Source: Volvox africanus (taxonomy: Eukaryota > Chlorophyta > Chlorophyceae > Chlamydomonadales > Volvocaceae). From it: a DNA stretch of 64,000 nt. The stretch's first letter is position 1; each line of letters begins with the position of its first letter. Location: the NCBI GenBank assembly GCA_030268105.1, contig BSDZ01000014.1:3291501-3355500 (forward strand), read 5' to 3'. The notes below the pieces were generated by a model. That model saw nothing but the letters and a program-made list of their open reading frames with translations, did no database searches and was not told the DNA's origin. Shown here one piece after another: positions 19,079 to 32,730 of the stretch. The translations under genes and the position numbers were made by a program.

Positions 19079-22000
19079 GACAGGAAGTGGACAGGGACAG
19101 GACAGGGACCAACTCCAGGACATCAAGGATCTGGCTGTGTGTGTTGGGTTCTTGTACCACAGAAAGTCTTCCAGGTATCAAACCACGCACTGCATCCTGA
19201 TTCTTGTATTTGACTAGCACTCTAAAGCTCATCCGAAGCACGCAAGCCATCACACCAAGTGAATGTCGTACACAAAACGATGAAAGGACCCTCGTCATGC
19301 ATGCCAATGTGCGAGCATACGCAACCGGTCCCATGTGCTCGAGGCGCCCCATCCAGCGACCACATCCCACTGGCTGGAGGAAAGCAAGCAGGATGAAAGA
19401 GAAGACCCTTATCAGGCCATGGCCGGCCGTGAAACAGCGTGGTCGGCTATATCTCAAGCATTCAACCCGTGCTGTCTGAATGGAAAACTCCACCCGGGAA
19501 AAAGGGGCGTCATTGGCACCCCCCATCAACTCTTTCAGCTAAAAAAACTGACTGGCCAGACAAAAGCGGGGCTCGCCACGACCACATACTGCAAGAGATG
19601 AACCACTTGAACCTTCCGGTGGTTACAAACTTGGCAAGACAGCTATACAGACTAATATTGACACTACGGGGGAGATCGAGGGGGTCAGCGCCTGCCGTTG
19701 GACGCGTTATGCCAGTCTCCGAAGCAGAAGCGTGAAGTAAGGCGAAAATAAAGCGATTTATTAAATATGTTGGATACGAAGGTAGGTGGGCACCCAGCCA
19801 CCCGCCTATGGAAGACACGCCTTTGAGCGCAAGAGGGCGCCGTAGGCAGCGGGTAGGCTTCCACCCTATCTATAACCTCACGAGGGATCTTTTCACGGCT
19901 CTTCTGTGGGCCCTTTACTGAATTTCTCAAGTAGATGCCTTGCACGCACGCACGGAATGGTTTGGGCCAGCAGAGGTTTTCGCAAATGTTAATATTGCCA
20001 CGAGCAGCCGCTGGCCGCCGCAACTCTTTTTTTCCTTTAATCAAACGCAAATGATAAGATTCATGTACATATTGCCGAAAGTTATCCTGTATGAACATGG
20101 TATACCACATTGTGGACAAATTGCGTGATATAGACCATGACGAACATAGGAAGCTAGATGCAACGCCAGGAAGCAGATTCAGAGACTATTCCCTGACTGG
20201 AAGACGACCGCACGCGTATCCAAAGCGCTCATACACCGCAGGGGAATGCCAGCCACAAATGAAGGTATTTCATGGCGCATTCCCACCTTGGTGCCCTTCT
20301 CATGGGTTGGTGTTACTAGAGCGATCTCAGTGAGAGTGACAGCGTTCCAGGGAGGTGCCCACCCTTGGGACATGTGTGCCCCACATTGCGCAAATCGCCC
20401 CGAATATCTAGTCACTTACCTGCTTGTGCACACAACTTTTCTCACTTGATTGCAACCAGCACGCCCTGCAGGTTCCTGCCCGCCGCCCCGAATGAAAGTA
20501 TTATGATTTAATTGTTTGCGTCCTTAGGCAGGCAGGTGTCTGGCTTTGGACGTGTTGCGGTAAACTTCACACGTAGTTTGAATGTGGCCCTCCTTCGCAC
20601 TCTCAGCGGACAGCTAGCGCATGCAGGTGGGCGGGTCCCGGTGAGCGTCAAAGCTGTCGATTTGGGCGTTAGTTTGACTGAGTTGTTGAGGGATATTTCC
20701 ATTCCATGCTATTTTGCAACGCGTAAAAAGCGGTGAGCGAATAAGATCAAAGAAGATCGAGAGGAACGGACCGTAAATTGACCGTAATGGACATTCATAG
20801 GGAAGCTGGCCACACAGGAGATAGGAATTCAGAAGCCGGTCCGAGTCAACACAATCTTTGATTTATTACGTTTAACTAGTTTTCAGGATGCGTTTGCTTT
20901 TCCACGCTCCTATATGTCCAGGAGGGTTGGGCATAATTAATAGGAACTATCCACGAGGAGATAAGAATCTGGACACAGAAAATGAAAAAATGGAAAAATA
21001 AACGAGAGGAAATTAAGTGATGACCAAAGAATGAAATAAGCTTAAGGAGCAGTTATTTACATAGGTCACCGCCCGGGACGGAAGCAGAGTAACGCATAAC
21101 CAGTTCTTGGTCTAGCCAACTGATTTTGTGTACACTGTGCGGACAAGTCTGCTACAAACACAGTCACAAACTGATTCAGCATCCCTTTGAAATTCCCTGG
21201 GAATGTGCCGGAATGTGCTAGGGGCGGGGGACGACGGACAGAGGCTCGTCCGCCCGGCATAGCTTCGGTTAGCGTTAGGCAAAGGCGGGTGCACCGTGGG
21301 TCCTATGAAAGGGAAAAACTAGATACACGGCATATCATCAAGACCACCATCAATTTACCAGCCCATATACTCAATCGTGAATTGAAGCCCGGCTGAAGTT
21401 CGGCGTTTTTTTGGTGCATCGGAGCTGAGGACACGTTGCCTTGCACTGCCTCGCGCTTGTAGTTGTATCTATATATATTTCCGCGTGCTTTACTGAGGAA
21501 GCAAATACGGTGTGTGTGCCCAGCCACATGAGCGAAATGTTACAACTCCCCAAGCCGAGAACCTGTACGAGGACCAGCGGCATTAGGAAAGAACGCACAA
21601 ATGATTTCCCCTGATCATGGCATATGAATGTGTACAGGGCTGATTAAAGAGAGCATTCGCTTTCAGGGATATCTAAGCTTGTAGCCAAGCGTTTTTGTGC
21701 ATGCGTCCAGCTAGGATATATCCGCGTATTCATCGACTTATCTCGGTTGGAACCGACCCGCTATGTTGACGAAGATAGTTGTGCTCAAGGCAAGGGCGTC
21801 TAGGATTTGGTTCCTTCCGAGTGAGATCAGCATAGAACATATGCGTTGCTGTTGCAGAACCTTAATAGAAACGATGAACCTGCCGCCGTCCGGAGCTGTG
21901 TGAAATGTTGAGTTCAATTTTGCATGAGACAATTTTTTCCTAACCTACGAGATAGGCTAGTGGTGTGCATTCGCAAACATCTATCACAAACAATTCGCAC

Positions 22001-23912
22001 CACATCAATGGCGATTCATCTGCATGCCGGCCAGGACAGCACTTCGTTAACGAATGAACAATAAAATTATCGGATAAAATCCTTGCAATATTCCTTATTG
22101 TTATCTGGCTCCTTGTGATGCTGCCAAATATGGTTATGTAACTAACCTACGCAACAGGTCGCGGAACCCACTTGTCTGCTCTGGTCGCGAAGCTCAAGTA
22201 ATGGACACGAAACTCGAGAAGACTCGTAGCTTTTCATCTGTCTTCATGTATTTTCCAAACAAGAATTTTTTTAATCTTAATTTTCTGGGATGCTATCGTG
22301 ACCTAGCTGGCTGGCTGTATCAGCATGCACAAATGGTTGCTATTGGTCGCGATTCTGCCATGTATTGAAAGTCGCTCATTTGCTCCATAACCACAATATC
22401 ATAATAAAATGCTTACTTGCTTAAGGATGAGTGAAAGCTTGAAAGCAAGCTTGTTGTTTCGCAAATTCGCAGTTCAGTGAGCGGTAATACCGCCACAGAA
22501 TAGGAACCCACTCTCTGTAATGTTCGAATGTACCCTAAAGCCCTTATCTACAGCGTCGTTGCTCAGATCTACATTAACTTAGTTGGGTGTAGTTCCTTTT
22601 TTAGATTGATAAGACAGCAGGCCATGAAATTGCTTGAGCAGATACAACGGATGCGTGATACTTCCTACATGAAAAGATACCTATTTGTGTGTTTCTGGGT
22701 TCATTCATTACAGATGATAACGAATTAAAGTAACCATATGGGGGGTTCACCCTTGTAAGGCTTGTAGTCGCGAATTGGTAGCTAAACACCAGTAGTCGCG
22801 AAACTTGGAGGGAATCGCATCTTTTCGGCTTTACAGTCTCAAAATTAAGTATACCAAAGCATGAAAATTGTGCTCCTTTCCCGAGCTTGGGACTCATGCG
22901 AACTGTCGAACCCAACAGGGATGGTTGAGGTCGCAATTGATAGGCAGGACAGCGATGCTGATCCCATCAGCGAGCTCGACCCAGAGATAGGCAAAGAATA
23001 ATTCGTTTTTCCTGTATATATGAACTCCAGCGTCTCATAAGCCCTTGGATAGCTCATGGTGGGTATATGACTTCGTCAGGCGAAAACTGGTCAACCTGAA
23101 GGCCGCTGGGAAAGTAAAGCTGGAGGTGAAGTCCGAAACATAGGTCATACACTGTAACGAACGGGATAAAGCTTTAGATACATGGCCTGTGCATTCATGG
23201 CTGGGCTCACAGGGACGGCTGAAGTCCTCCACAAATTTTAAATCTTAGCTGTCACCACTGTGGGGTAAGACAAAAAGGCAGAATTAAACTGGATATGAGT
23301 TGAGCAAATGATGATCTCTAAATCCGGACTGTAAAATCATGCCACCTGGCGAATAATCTTGCACCGGGTGAGATGAGGGGACACAATATGTCCCGCGCCA
23401 GAAACTGGGGTAACAGGGATTATTATCAGGTATAACAGTCTGATGAAATGTAATTTGATTAATTATACCGGAGATACAAGCGCGTGCACGTTACGCGCAC
23501 ATTGAAGGAGCGACGAATGGGTTGGCCTAAGCTCTATCTGGGACATGCACGTCATATCTATGACGTTCCAAGAGAAACATGGGTAATGATTAACCTATCA
23601 ATTCCAGGTCGCGCTTAGCCGGAATGGGTTCGGCGTTACTTTGGCCGACAGCTGAGCAACGGCGCAACGCGCCGGCGATGACATTACCAGTACGGATTTG
23701 CCTGCTTTGCCAGCAAGAATATAAACTTTGTTACGTATAATTAATAGCATTCTGATATTGTCTTCGTCTCGTTAATTTTAGAACTGAACTCGAAGCGAGA
23801 CTCTTCGTGATAACACAAGTTACACTAAAGAATTTTAGGAAGAGTTCTTGACAACGAGATCTTCGTTATATTGCCTGTAAAATTGTTAAACAACATCAAG
23901 TCGAAAGGGTAA
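19079..23912. other. gene-poor region, coding fragments only
   Basis: No gene can be supported. Scattered short frames look partly coding. One at 20512-20736 (plus) ends at a GTGAGCG donor. Another starts at an ATG at 22861 and ends ISELDPEIGKE. A third, near 23053-23143, reads DFVRRKLVNLK. They may be decayed retroelement or host exons, but no splice chain of consistent phase was found. Composition is mixed and moderately AT-rich. No tandem array or tRNA was seen. Confidence 0.4.
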
Positions 23913-24879
23913 ATGGGTCTGAGCGGACATCGACGTCATCGCGCTGGACATCGTCGGACGTCTGGCTCCCAAGAAGCCAAATGGGCACGTTTAGGTTCAG
24001 GTTCACTGTGGACACTCAAATCAATTCGTGATCTTTCCGAGTACAAGAGCGTTCGCAATGCTCGGCAGGTGCGAAGAGTGCAGCGAAAGCGAGAGGAGAG
24101 GGTTCATCTTTTTACCCGTGTGTTTCCGTATCACATAATAGCTTTTTAATCTTTCTACATCGCTCAGGCTTCCTTAAATGTGGCTGCACTCTCGGCTAAG
24201 GCGGCGGCGCAGCCTTTGTCGGGAGTAAAGACGACGTTATCACATGTAAGCATCTGCGGTTCGTGCTATCAGTCTCATGTGTGCAATATATTGTTTATAC
24301 TGTCCTCGCTTTTCTGTGGTATTGAGTGAGTGGCGTGGGATGAGTTGTTCTGTTTCACTCATCTTCTAATTTGTCCATCACTTTCAATAGGTCTCAACTG
24401 AATGGCGTCCAGCTATTGGAAGGCGTTTTGAGGACGACGAATGGGCGAGGCAATCGGAGAATCTGTCCAGGTTAGTCGAGTCGTTACGAAGCACTGCCAG
24501 TAGCCTGCATTTGCAACGCAGAAAGGGAAATTGCTTTAGAACCTGCTTATATTGATTGGGTGGTTCGATTCAATGTCTTTCACGCCTTCGGGTATATCGT
24601 CGATGGCGAAGTTTGAGCTTTCTGTTGGCGGCTGGCATGTCCTTGCGTTGGATAAAACCTAACTAATCATCGCTCTATTGTGCGCATTGTTGGCAATTTG
24701 CTTGCAGCAGCCAGCCTGTGGCGTGCGCAGCAGGGTTCGGCCCAAAGTGGAGCGACTTCTGGAGCGACCCTTACGAACCAAGCGACTGGGCTGGCGCCCT
24801 TGAGTGCAGCCTAAGGCGGCGTAGCATCTGCTCCGCTCAGTTTAGTTTGGACGCCGAATGTCAATCCAGGTGTGGATAG
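23913..24879 (+). CDS. unknown 161-aa protein, four exons
   Basis: Exons 23913-24068, 24168-24245, 24391-24470 and 24708-24879. All junctions have GT-AG signals and matching phases (0, 0, 2), giving 161 codons before a TAG at 24877. An in-frame TAA lies directly before the start ATG. The N-terminus is very basic (MGLSGHRRHRAGHRR), possibly an organelle-targeting or nucleic-acid-binding segment. The rest is Trp-rich (EWRPAIGRRFEDDEW, PKWSDFWSDPYEPSDW). I do not recognise the family. The last exon could instead splice at 24868, extending the protein. It lies about 320 bp upstream of the kinase gene on the same strand and could in principle be its 5' part, but a stop intervenes. Confidence 0.55.
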
Positions 24880-25195
24880 CGAGCTGTTATGATGACGGAA
24901 AGGTTCGGGACTTATCTTGTTCCATACTGAACCTCTCTGGCTTATTTGTTAAGCGCGTAAAAGAAGGATTCTAATTACTTCGCAACTTTGCAACCCTATA
25001 CAACTTGTACACCATACGCAGCCCTAGGCCCGTTCGAGCCAGCTCCACCTATCCCTCCTCATTCCTTCATCACATCCATATATTCAACTACGTCACCTGG
25101 TTCTGTTTTCTGGTTTCAGTTTGTTTTTAAACCCTTGCCTTCTGGCTCGCAGCTATTTGACAACGGCGGTTACAACGGTGCCGTCTCACACCAAC

Positions 25196-28100
25196 ATGAC
25201 TGTGGAAGGCACCAACAGCGATTCGATCCCTAGCCCTATGCGGCCGGCCCCGCTTGCACTGGATGTATCCGTGAGCAGCGAGCATACGGTGGAAGGGCCC
25301 TTAGGTGCCCCTCGCGCGTGCGCTGGCGGTGTCTCACGGCGGTTAGAGCAGTTACCTTCGGGAGCTGAATTCCTTCCCCCCTACATCAGCGCCTTCGGGG
25401 AAACCAGGGGCGAGGTCAGCAGGGCCTGCGGCTTGCCACCGCTGCCCTCGCACATTACGGTGTTCGGGGACAACGAATCGTTTACAAGCAGGGTGCCAGG
25501 CAACGGTGGTGATAAATTCATGGGTATTGGTGCCTGTCGCCAACACATTGGCGAGTTGCCGCGAATGCAGCACACGCATGCCATCGCCGACGGCCCTGGC
25601 TTCACTACCTCCAAGAATGCCGAGGCTGGGTTGTGCGACCATGGCGTTTGGGCCCATGGCCGAGGTGGTTCTGAAAATCTCTTCACGCAGATTATGCTGA
25701 CTACATCTGTTCCGGAGCCGCCGGCAGCGCCCGCCGGCAATCCGTTGGTACTGGGCGACTCCTTCTCCCCGGCCAGGGCGCCGGCGATGGGCCTGGGCCT
25801 GGTCGCTGGAGGTCCTGGAGCGGACGCGACACATATTGGTGCGGTGGCGCAGTGCTCTCCACTGCGCGGCGTGGTGAGGGTCCGCAAGACGGAGGTGTCC
25901 AACGAGGAGAAGATCGGCGAGGGCGCGTAAGTGATGAGACAGCGCCATGAGGGCGCGTGCCCCTATGTGTGCCCCTGGCTTAGCACCCTTGGTTGTCCCT
26001 TTTTACTGAGGATCGGCAGTCACTGCACTCACTGCTGTGCAGCTGCGACTTACAGCTGCTGTTGCTGCGTGCCTGCGAATGTTGTGAGCCTAAATAAGTT
26101 TGGCCTTCGGCTGGGCCTTGCCTTGCCACTCAGGTTTGGACAAGTCTCAAGGGCAGATGTATTCCCATACGGCGACGTGGCCATCAAGTGGATCAAGGTG
26201 GGTGTTTCGGAGCGCCCTGCGTGCGTAGGCTGGGTGGTAGGCGAGTGTAACGTTGCATGAAGGACACCAGAGTGTACGGAGTGGTGTGAAATTGTGCGCG
26301 CTTCTTGGTCAGGTTATGGCGTGCGCCTGACAGAGCAAGTAAGTAAAATGTGAGGGCCCTATCCGCGTATTACAAATCCTCGGCACCTGATACTTCCACT
26401 GCTTCTCTAGCCTGGGGAGGGAGAAAGCGCTTCTCACCCGTACTGACTGGTTCCCAATGGGCGTATGGATATTGGAAGCGCGTTGCTCAGTCTGTTCAGA
26501 ACTGCCCTTCTCCGTCCCGTGCAGCCGGAGCACATCGCCAAGCACTCGGATGCGTTCCTTGTTGAGGCCGACATTCTGGCCAACCTCAACCACCCGAATA
26601 TCGTCCGCATGCTCGGTGTGGTCACCAGCCCGCCAGCTGGGGACAACGCGGGTGACTGCAACGGCGGCGCCGCGACGGGTGTGTCGGATCCAGTCGTGGG
26701 GATCGTCACCGAGTTTGTGGGCAACGGGACCCTGGGACAGGTCGTGCGCTCGCCCAGCGGAAGGCTGTCAACGCGGCAATGCGCCCGGATTGCGCTGCAG
26801 GTAAACGAGGTTGCCAGTTCCTCCACTTCTCCGAATGGGGTGGGTGTCAGGGTTGGCGTGAGGCCCTTCTTCCAGGCGGTGTAGGTTGTCTGGGTCTGTG
26901 TTACGTGCGAGTCATCTGTTGGGCCCACATGACCCTCACATCATCATGTGACCCACCCGCCCCCAGCAGTTCCCCAATTGGCGGATAGTCGTTATCGGCC
27001 GCCCTCCAAGCCCCTCCCGCCTCCATTACTGCAGGGTGCCTTGTTACATCTGTACGGGTCGAGCCTGGCTCGGCGCGCCGCTCCCTGACTTGCGTGCATG
27101 TGTGCCTTCCCCTCACGCAGGTGGCCTTGGGGATGGCCTATCTCCACTCGCAGTCGCCCGCCATTGTGCATTTCGACTTGAAGCCCGAAAACGTGCTCAT
27201 CCAAGGAGAGGGGGAGAACATGGTTGCCAAGGTCAGCTACCCGAGCAAGACTGTGTGTGTGTGTGTGGAGGAGTGGTAATGGGCCGGAAGGCCCCGCAGT
27301 GACATGGTGTCGTCTGGTCGTGTTAGGGTTTCGTCTGAATCTGGCAGCTGCGTTCGTGTCCGTGTATGCTTCTGTGTGCGTTTCCCCGAGAATCATTGCC
27401 GTCTCACAGCTGCCGCATAAACTCACCCCCACCGCCACTGGCTTCACGACATCTCACAGATTGCGGACTTCGGGCTGAGCAAGCCCAAGCACGGCAAGTA
27501 CGTCTCCTGCCCCATGCCGCGCGGGACGCTGCCGTACATGGCCCCCGAGGTGGTTTTTGGCAACGGTGAGGTGTCGGAGAAGGTTGACGTCTATTCGATG
27601 GGCGTCACCCTGTGGCAGCTCCACACGGGGGAGGAGCCGTTTATGCGGCTGAGCAACCAGGAGATCCTGATGGGGCTCGAGTCCGGGACCCTGCACCTGC
27701 CCATCCCTTCCACATGCGATCCCGAATGGCGGTCGCTGGTGGAGACGTGCATGGATCCGAACCCAGACAACAGGCCCAGCTTCAGGGAACTAGCCACGCA
27801 GCTGCGCGGGATCCTGAACAATAAAGCCCGGACCGTCAACACCAGCCGCCCATGCGCCGAGGTGGCGGTAGCTGCGGCCGTGGCGGTGCTGGACAGCGAC
27901 ACGATTGGCCGCACATTGCCCAGGTTGCCGGTGATGCCCCTGGCTCCGGCCACCCCAGCTGCCCCCACAGCGCCGCCGCTGCCGCTGCAGCAGCAGCAGC
28001 AGCAGCAGCACCTCTACCTACAAGACGTTCTGCCGCCGCCGCACCCACTCGTGAGGCTTTTCCAACAGCAGCCGCCTACGCCCCCTTCGCCTCCGCTGGT

Positions 28101-28773
28101 GCAAGCCCTGCCATATCAATTCGGCGATATGCCGTACGTGTTGCTTCCGCAGGCCATGGTCCAGAATGCTCTGAAGGCACAGGTACCCCCTGCTTCTTAC
28201 AAGCCGCCGCCTCCGCTGTTTCACCCCCTTCCAATGCTGTCACCAGCTTTGCCACAGCTGCTGCATCTGTCACCGCCGCTGACGCGACCGTCAACGCCAC
28301 CGCTGCAGCTGGAGCAGCCGTTGCTTATCCCGCACCAACAGCAGTGCAACTCGCCGCTACGGCAGCAGCAGAAACCGCTGGCCGCGGTGCAGGTTCAGCA
28401 TCCGTACGGCAATCCTTTGGTTCTACAGGCCGCGTGCCAGAACGTTCTTCAGACGCAGCCGCTGGCGCAGCAGAAAGTGCTTCCCTATAACAAGACTCGA
28501 CCGCAGCTGTTGCAGCCGCTCCCGTTGCTGCCTCCGCAGCTGCTGCAGCATCCGTCGCCGCCTCCGACACCGCCGTCGACGCCACCTCCGCAGCTGGAGC
28601 ACCCGCTGTTTACGCAGCTGCACCAGCAGTACGTCAATCAAGGTCTGCCCATGAAGGCCATGCGCCAGAACCCTCTGCAGGCGCAGCTTGCCTCGTACAA
28701 GCCGCCGCTTCCACCGCTGCAGGGGAATCAGCAACTTCAGTACCTGATGCAAGTCACTCCGCCATTGTTCTAG
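25196..28773 (+). CDS. RAF-like (TKL) protein kinase with Pro/Gln-rich tail
   Basis: Exons 25196-25926, 26134-26197, 26525-26800, 27121-27231 and 27460-28773; phases agree, giving 831 aa. Residues 1-235 are low-complexity. The kinase domain follows: glycine loop GEGAFG (241-246), VAIK lysine 262, alpha-C glutamate 279, catalytic loop HFDLKPEN (374-381), DFG 397-399, APE 422-424, and a C-lobe ending near 510. HFD in place of HRD is usual for plant RAF-like kinases of the tyrosine-kinase-like group, so it is predicted to phosphorylate Ser/Thr. The tail (about 570-831) begins with a run of seven Gln and contains degenerate repeats of roughly 80 residues rich in Pro, Leu and Gln. The start ATG at 25196 follows caccaac, a good algal context. 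Upstream TTG codons were not used. Confidence 0.85.
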
Positions 28774-31700
28774 GAGGACCGTCACCCGGGTGGGGTTGCC
28801 GACACCCCTTCGCCATCACCAGCCCATGCACACGCCGCGCCACTGCGTCGTCCATCCGACGGCCCTGGCGGCATGAACAGCATGGCTGGTGGTGGTAGTG
28901 GTGGCGGCAGGGCGTGGAAAAGCGGATAAGTAGGTCATGCAGGTCGACGACAGGCCTTTTTTAAGGGTCCATTGGGATTTTCGCCGTGGATTGAAGCCAG
29001 CTGTGGCATGTCACGCGTGGTGTGGACTGACGTCCGGATTCGGGATACGGCTTGAAGGTAGGAGGTAGGACAAGAACCGTGCGTATGGACGAATAGAGAT
29101 TTGAAGGACAGATGGGTTAGTCACCTTGTATTTATATCCGGGGCTTGCCTGTCGTCAAATCGTCTTAACGTAATATCACTTCTTGGTGGTGGAGAACGCT
29201 AGGAGGGTTAGTAGTGGCGCACCAGCCTTAGCTCTCTGATTCTTGTACGCTGTAGCCTCAGCTTTAGCGGGAGGAGGTTATTTCTGGTGGCGGTGGTGCA
29301 GCTTGGCGTTTTCCGGAATGCTCTATCCTGACCGGCACGTCCCATCCGGCTCGTTCCATACTTCAGCGGTAGCGGCGGCATCATAACCGTCCCATTCACT
29401 TCTGGTTATGGGTCTTCAATCCAAGAGTCCGGGGTTCTAATATAAGACGCTGAGCCTCATGAGGGGGGGGCCTCAGCTGACCCCTTCGTGTGCCAGCGAT
29501 GTATCTGTAGTCTGGAAGGTAGCTGTGGCTGTTCACGTTATCAGAAAGCCGAGGGGTGCGTGCTTGCATATGTTGCAGCTCCCCATGTTGCAGCCCACAA
29601 AAAACATATTTTGAACCCCAAAGCGGTTACGAGGACAGGTCGCTGGCGTCGGGGAGTTGTTCTGCTGGCTCCACCTGCGCAATCGCCTGGTTCGCTGCCG
29701 TATCATTCTTGGCATCATTCGGTGACAGAAGTACAGTTCACTGGACGCGCCGTGTGCCTTAGGTGTTAAGGCAGTGAAGAGTGTTGGGTTCAGGGTTTTG
29801 GTTACAAGGGCGGCACTGTAGTCTCGGGGTGTAGTTTCAGGTCACTTGCGACGTGTTGGTGCGAAGGCGCAAAGTTCACTATCTTTCCCGTTCGGGTTTT
29901 CATTCCACGCGGCAGTCATTCACACATACAGACATCTCAACTGCTCTGGTCACGCGGCGGAGTTCACACATGTCCTATTACTGCCTTGGTCATTGCCTGG
30001 GTATCTGTGGAGTTGAGCTGCGCGGTAGACTTCCCGGTGTATTCATTTGGTTTCTTAAACTGCCACATCAGTTTCAGAATTACCAGATTACCAGTAGCAT
30101 GCAGCTCGGAGCGCTTGTTGTTTTTCCTTGCCAAGCGTGGCGAGACCCTAGCGCCTTATGCGGTTTTCCCAAAGCGCGTCAAATGTGTATTGCCGAGACG
30201 TTAGGTAGCGCCTCATGTGATTAATACCGCGGCTGGAGCGCCAGAAAGTGAGTATTGCCATAACAGGCGAAATATGTGAACAGCTGAGATGTGTTCGTTG
30301 CTGCGATGGAAGTAGTGTCTAAATATGCATTGCTAGTTAGGTGTTCCTTCATTGGCATTATTATGTCTTTTCGCGGGAACGTTAGGCTGAACTTGTGCAA
30401 GTCCTTTGTGGGCGGAGTCGGCCAGTTGGTGTCAGCGAAGCTCGCAATGGCGCGGGTGACTGCGTATCATGCATGTGCATTCTTCCATCATTCTGCTTGT
30501 ACTGCGTGCCTGTCTTTCTATTGGGAAGGGACGTGTGTCGGCCTTCATGCATCGGGGTTGTACATTTCGCGGCGTAAGCAGAGCCATGTTCTGTTAAGTC
30601 ATGAAAAAGACACGTTAACAACCAGGGTCAACAATGTGATGTGAGTTTGTAGCAGGGCCATTTTAAAGCGCCCTTCTTCTCTGAACGTGGCGTCGGTGGT
30701 GAAAGTTATTTAATATGAATCGCAGGTGCATATGTCTCTCGGGTGTTTTCTTCAGTTCGGTTGATCTTTCCTCTCACTCTCACTCTCGCTTTCACTCTCA
30801 CCCTCGCTCTGTATATTTTGCATATACTCTTGTCGGTCTCTGTACGCTTGGCAGTCCGATGTACATGTGTATGGGCAGCTGGTGGGATGGCGACACCAGC
30901 TTTGGTGAACCTTGCACGTGGTGTGATGAAGCTGGCAATGACAATGCCATACCGCGGATGGTGAGCAGCTGGCTGCTGTGGCTGCTGCTGCGGCTTCCAT
31001 ATTGCATGGATGCGGACAAGTCTGTAGTTGGCTGTGTCGTGGGGACAAGTGGGTGATGAGAATTCGGCCCCTTACGATGCCCGGCCTGGCCACAGGCTTT
31101 TCTTCGGTATTCAGATAATATGAGTAATCGGAAGGAGTGAGATAAGCTGATAAGTTCATGATGAGGAAGTGTTGCGTGGTGTCCGTTGGTCCGCTTTTGC
31201 ATGCAAACTAAAATGGCAGTGGACTAGGGTCAGTAATAACTTTTCTCGGGGTGCGCTTTAACCTGCCAGTGTGTATCTCTGGCGTAGGGGTTCCACCACG
31301 GCTGGGCAGTGACCCCTATGACCCGCGTGACTACACGGGGTGGGCGGCCGGTGGGTTGCATCGCTGAATTACAGCAAGGTTTGAGCTGCTACGTCGCGCT
31401 GCAATATGTTCATAGGCCGCGAGCGTTTCGAATACGTCAAATAGTCGTGGTGTCATGATAGTGGTTATAACAGGACGCGTGTTTATGCAGGGTCAATTGT
31501 CAATTGCTTTGGGGTATTTTCCCACGGAATAGCTGTTAGGATGTCCGCCACGGTATAGCATCCGTGCATGGACATGCAGCCATTACAGATGCACCAGATT
31601 GTTTGGTGTCAGCGCGGCATTAAGTGGCCTGGTGCAGCAATTACCCCGCGTTGAGTGCAGTAGGTGGGTGCTTAGGGAAATGCAACTGATGACTCAGTCA

Positions 31701-32149
31701 TGCAGCTGTAGCAGTATGTGTGGGGTTTTGCGATCAAACGTTTTACTGATGTGTGCATGACCGCTCAGAGGCTGTAATGCATAAGCGCTGCCCGCGTTGG
31801 TGGAGGTTGCAGTGGAGATTAGATCGTTGTGTTCTAACTGGGATGTCTTCCGGCCTCTGGTGCGGTATTGAATGTGGTTGGCTGAAGTTTCAGGCAGCTT
31901 CAAGCTGCTGCGGAAGTTTGGTCTTAACTGTTGTGACGAATTAAAATGCTTGCTTGCTTTTGGCTTGATGGTGAGTTCATGCTTTGTGTGAAGGTTGAGG
32001 ATAAGTGTGGTGGCGCAGAGGTTGGAAATGACTATATAAACAAAAAATACGGATTCTGAGGGGGGGATTGCTGCTGCAGTTTCCTGTGCTGGCTTGGCGT
32101 GTGTCAACAATGGCTGGCTGAGATGACGCGTGTCAGCTTGGCCATGTGG

Positions 32150-32730
32150 GCGGATGACAAACAAAACAAAAAAATGTGATGGGTTGTAATGGCGGCGAGC
32201 CGCTGCTGTTACTGTAACCTGCGTTTTGCTGTGGGATGTGCGAACAGTTCGGTGGCAATACATGGGATCGGGAGCAGAGACCGCTGGACCTTCCTTCGGC
32301 TTCAGGCTTTCCTTCCGAAAAGGTATGCACCTGGAGAGTAGAGATGTAATCCGATTGGATGGTGAGGATGTTGGCGTGATAAGTTCTATACGAGGATGGA
32401 TTCTCGTGGCGGGGGCTGTTGTTGTAGCTTCCTGTGCGCCCAGTAAGTGTCGACACTCGCTGGAATCTTTGACCAGCATGAACGCTGCTGACAAACTTAC
32501 CAAAAATATAATGATGGGTTGAAATGGCGGCGGTCCGCTGCCGTTTCATCCTGCGTTTTCCTGTGAGGGGTGCGATCAACTCGGTGGCAATGGGGCGCAG
32601 AGAAAGCTAAGCCTTCGGCATAGGAACTTCCCATTAGCTGGCCACCGAGTAGGTAAAGGCACCTGGTGTGGACGATGAGGATGTTGACGAAAATATTGAT
32701 GTAGATGAAGGGCGATGTCGACGAAAGGTG
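32150..32730. repeat. degenerate tandem duplication of about 350 bp
   Basis: Two blocks share the same order of motifs: gatgggttg-aatggcggcg with ccgctgc (32175 and 32513), cctgcgtttt-ctgtg with gtgcga and tcggtggcaat (32217 and 32550), then ccttcggc and gcacctgg (32290 and 32610). Spacing is about 340-350 bp. Function unknown. Confidence 0.55.

Noticed and set aside
27852..28490. 212-codon Ala-rich ORF overlapping the kinase tail
   Set aside because: Frame-shifted shadow of the Pro/Gln repeats, which are CAG/CCG-rich and open in several frames.
30770..30815. CT-rich tract as a possible regulatory or CRISPR-like array
   Set aside because: Simple pyrimidine microsatellite without spacer/repeat structure; no CRISPR array exists in the window.
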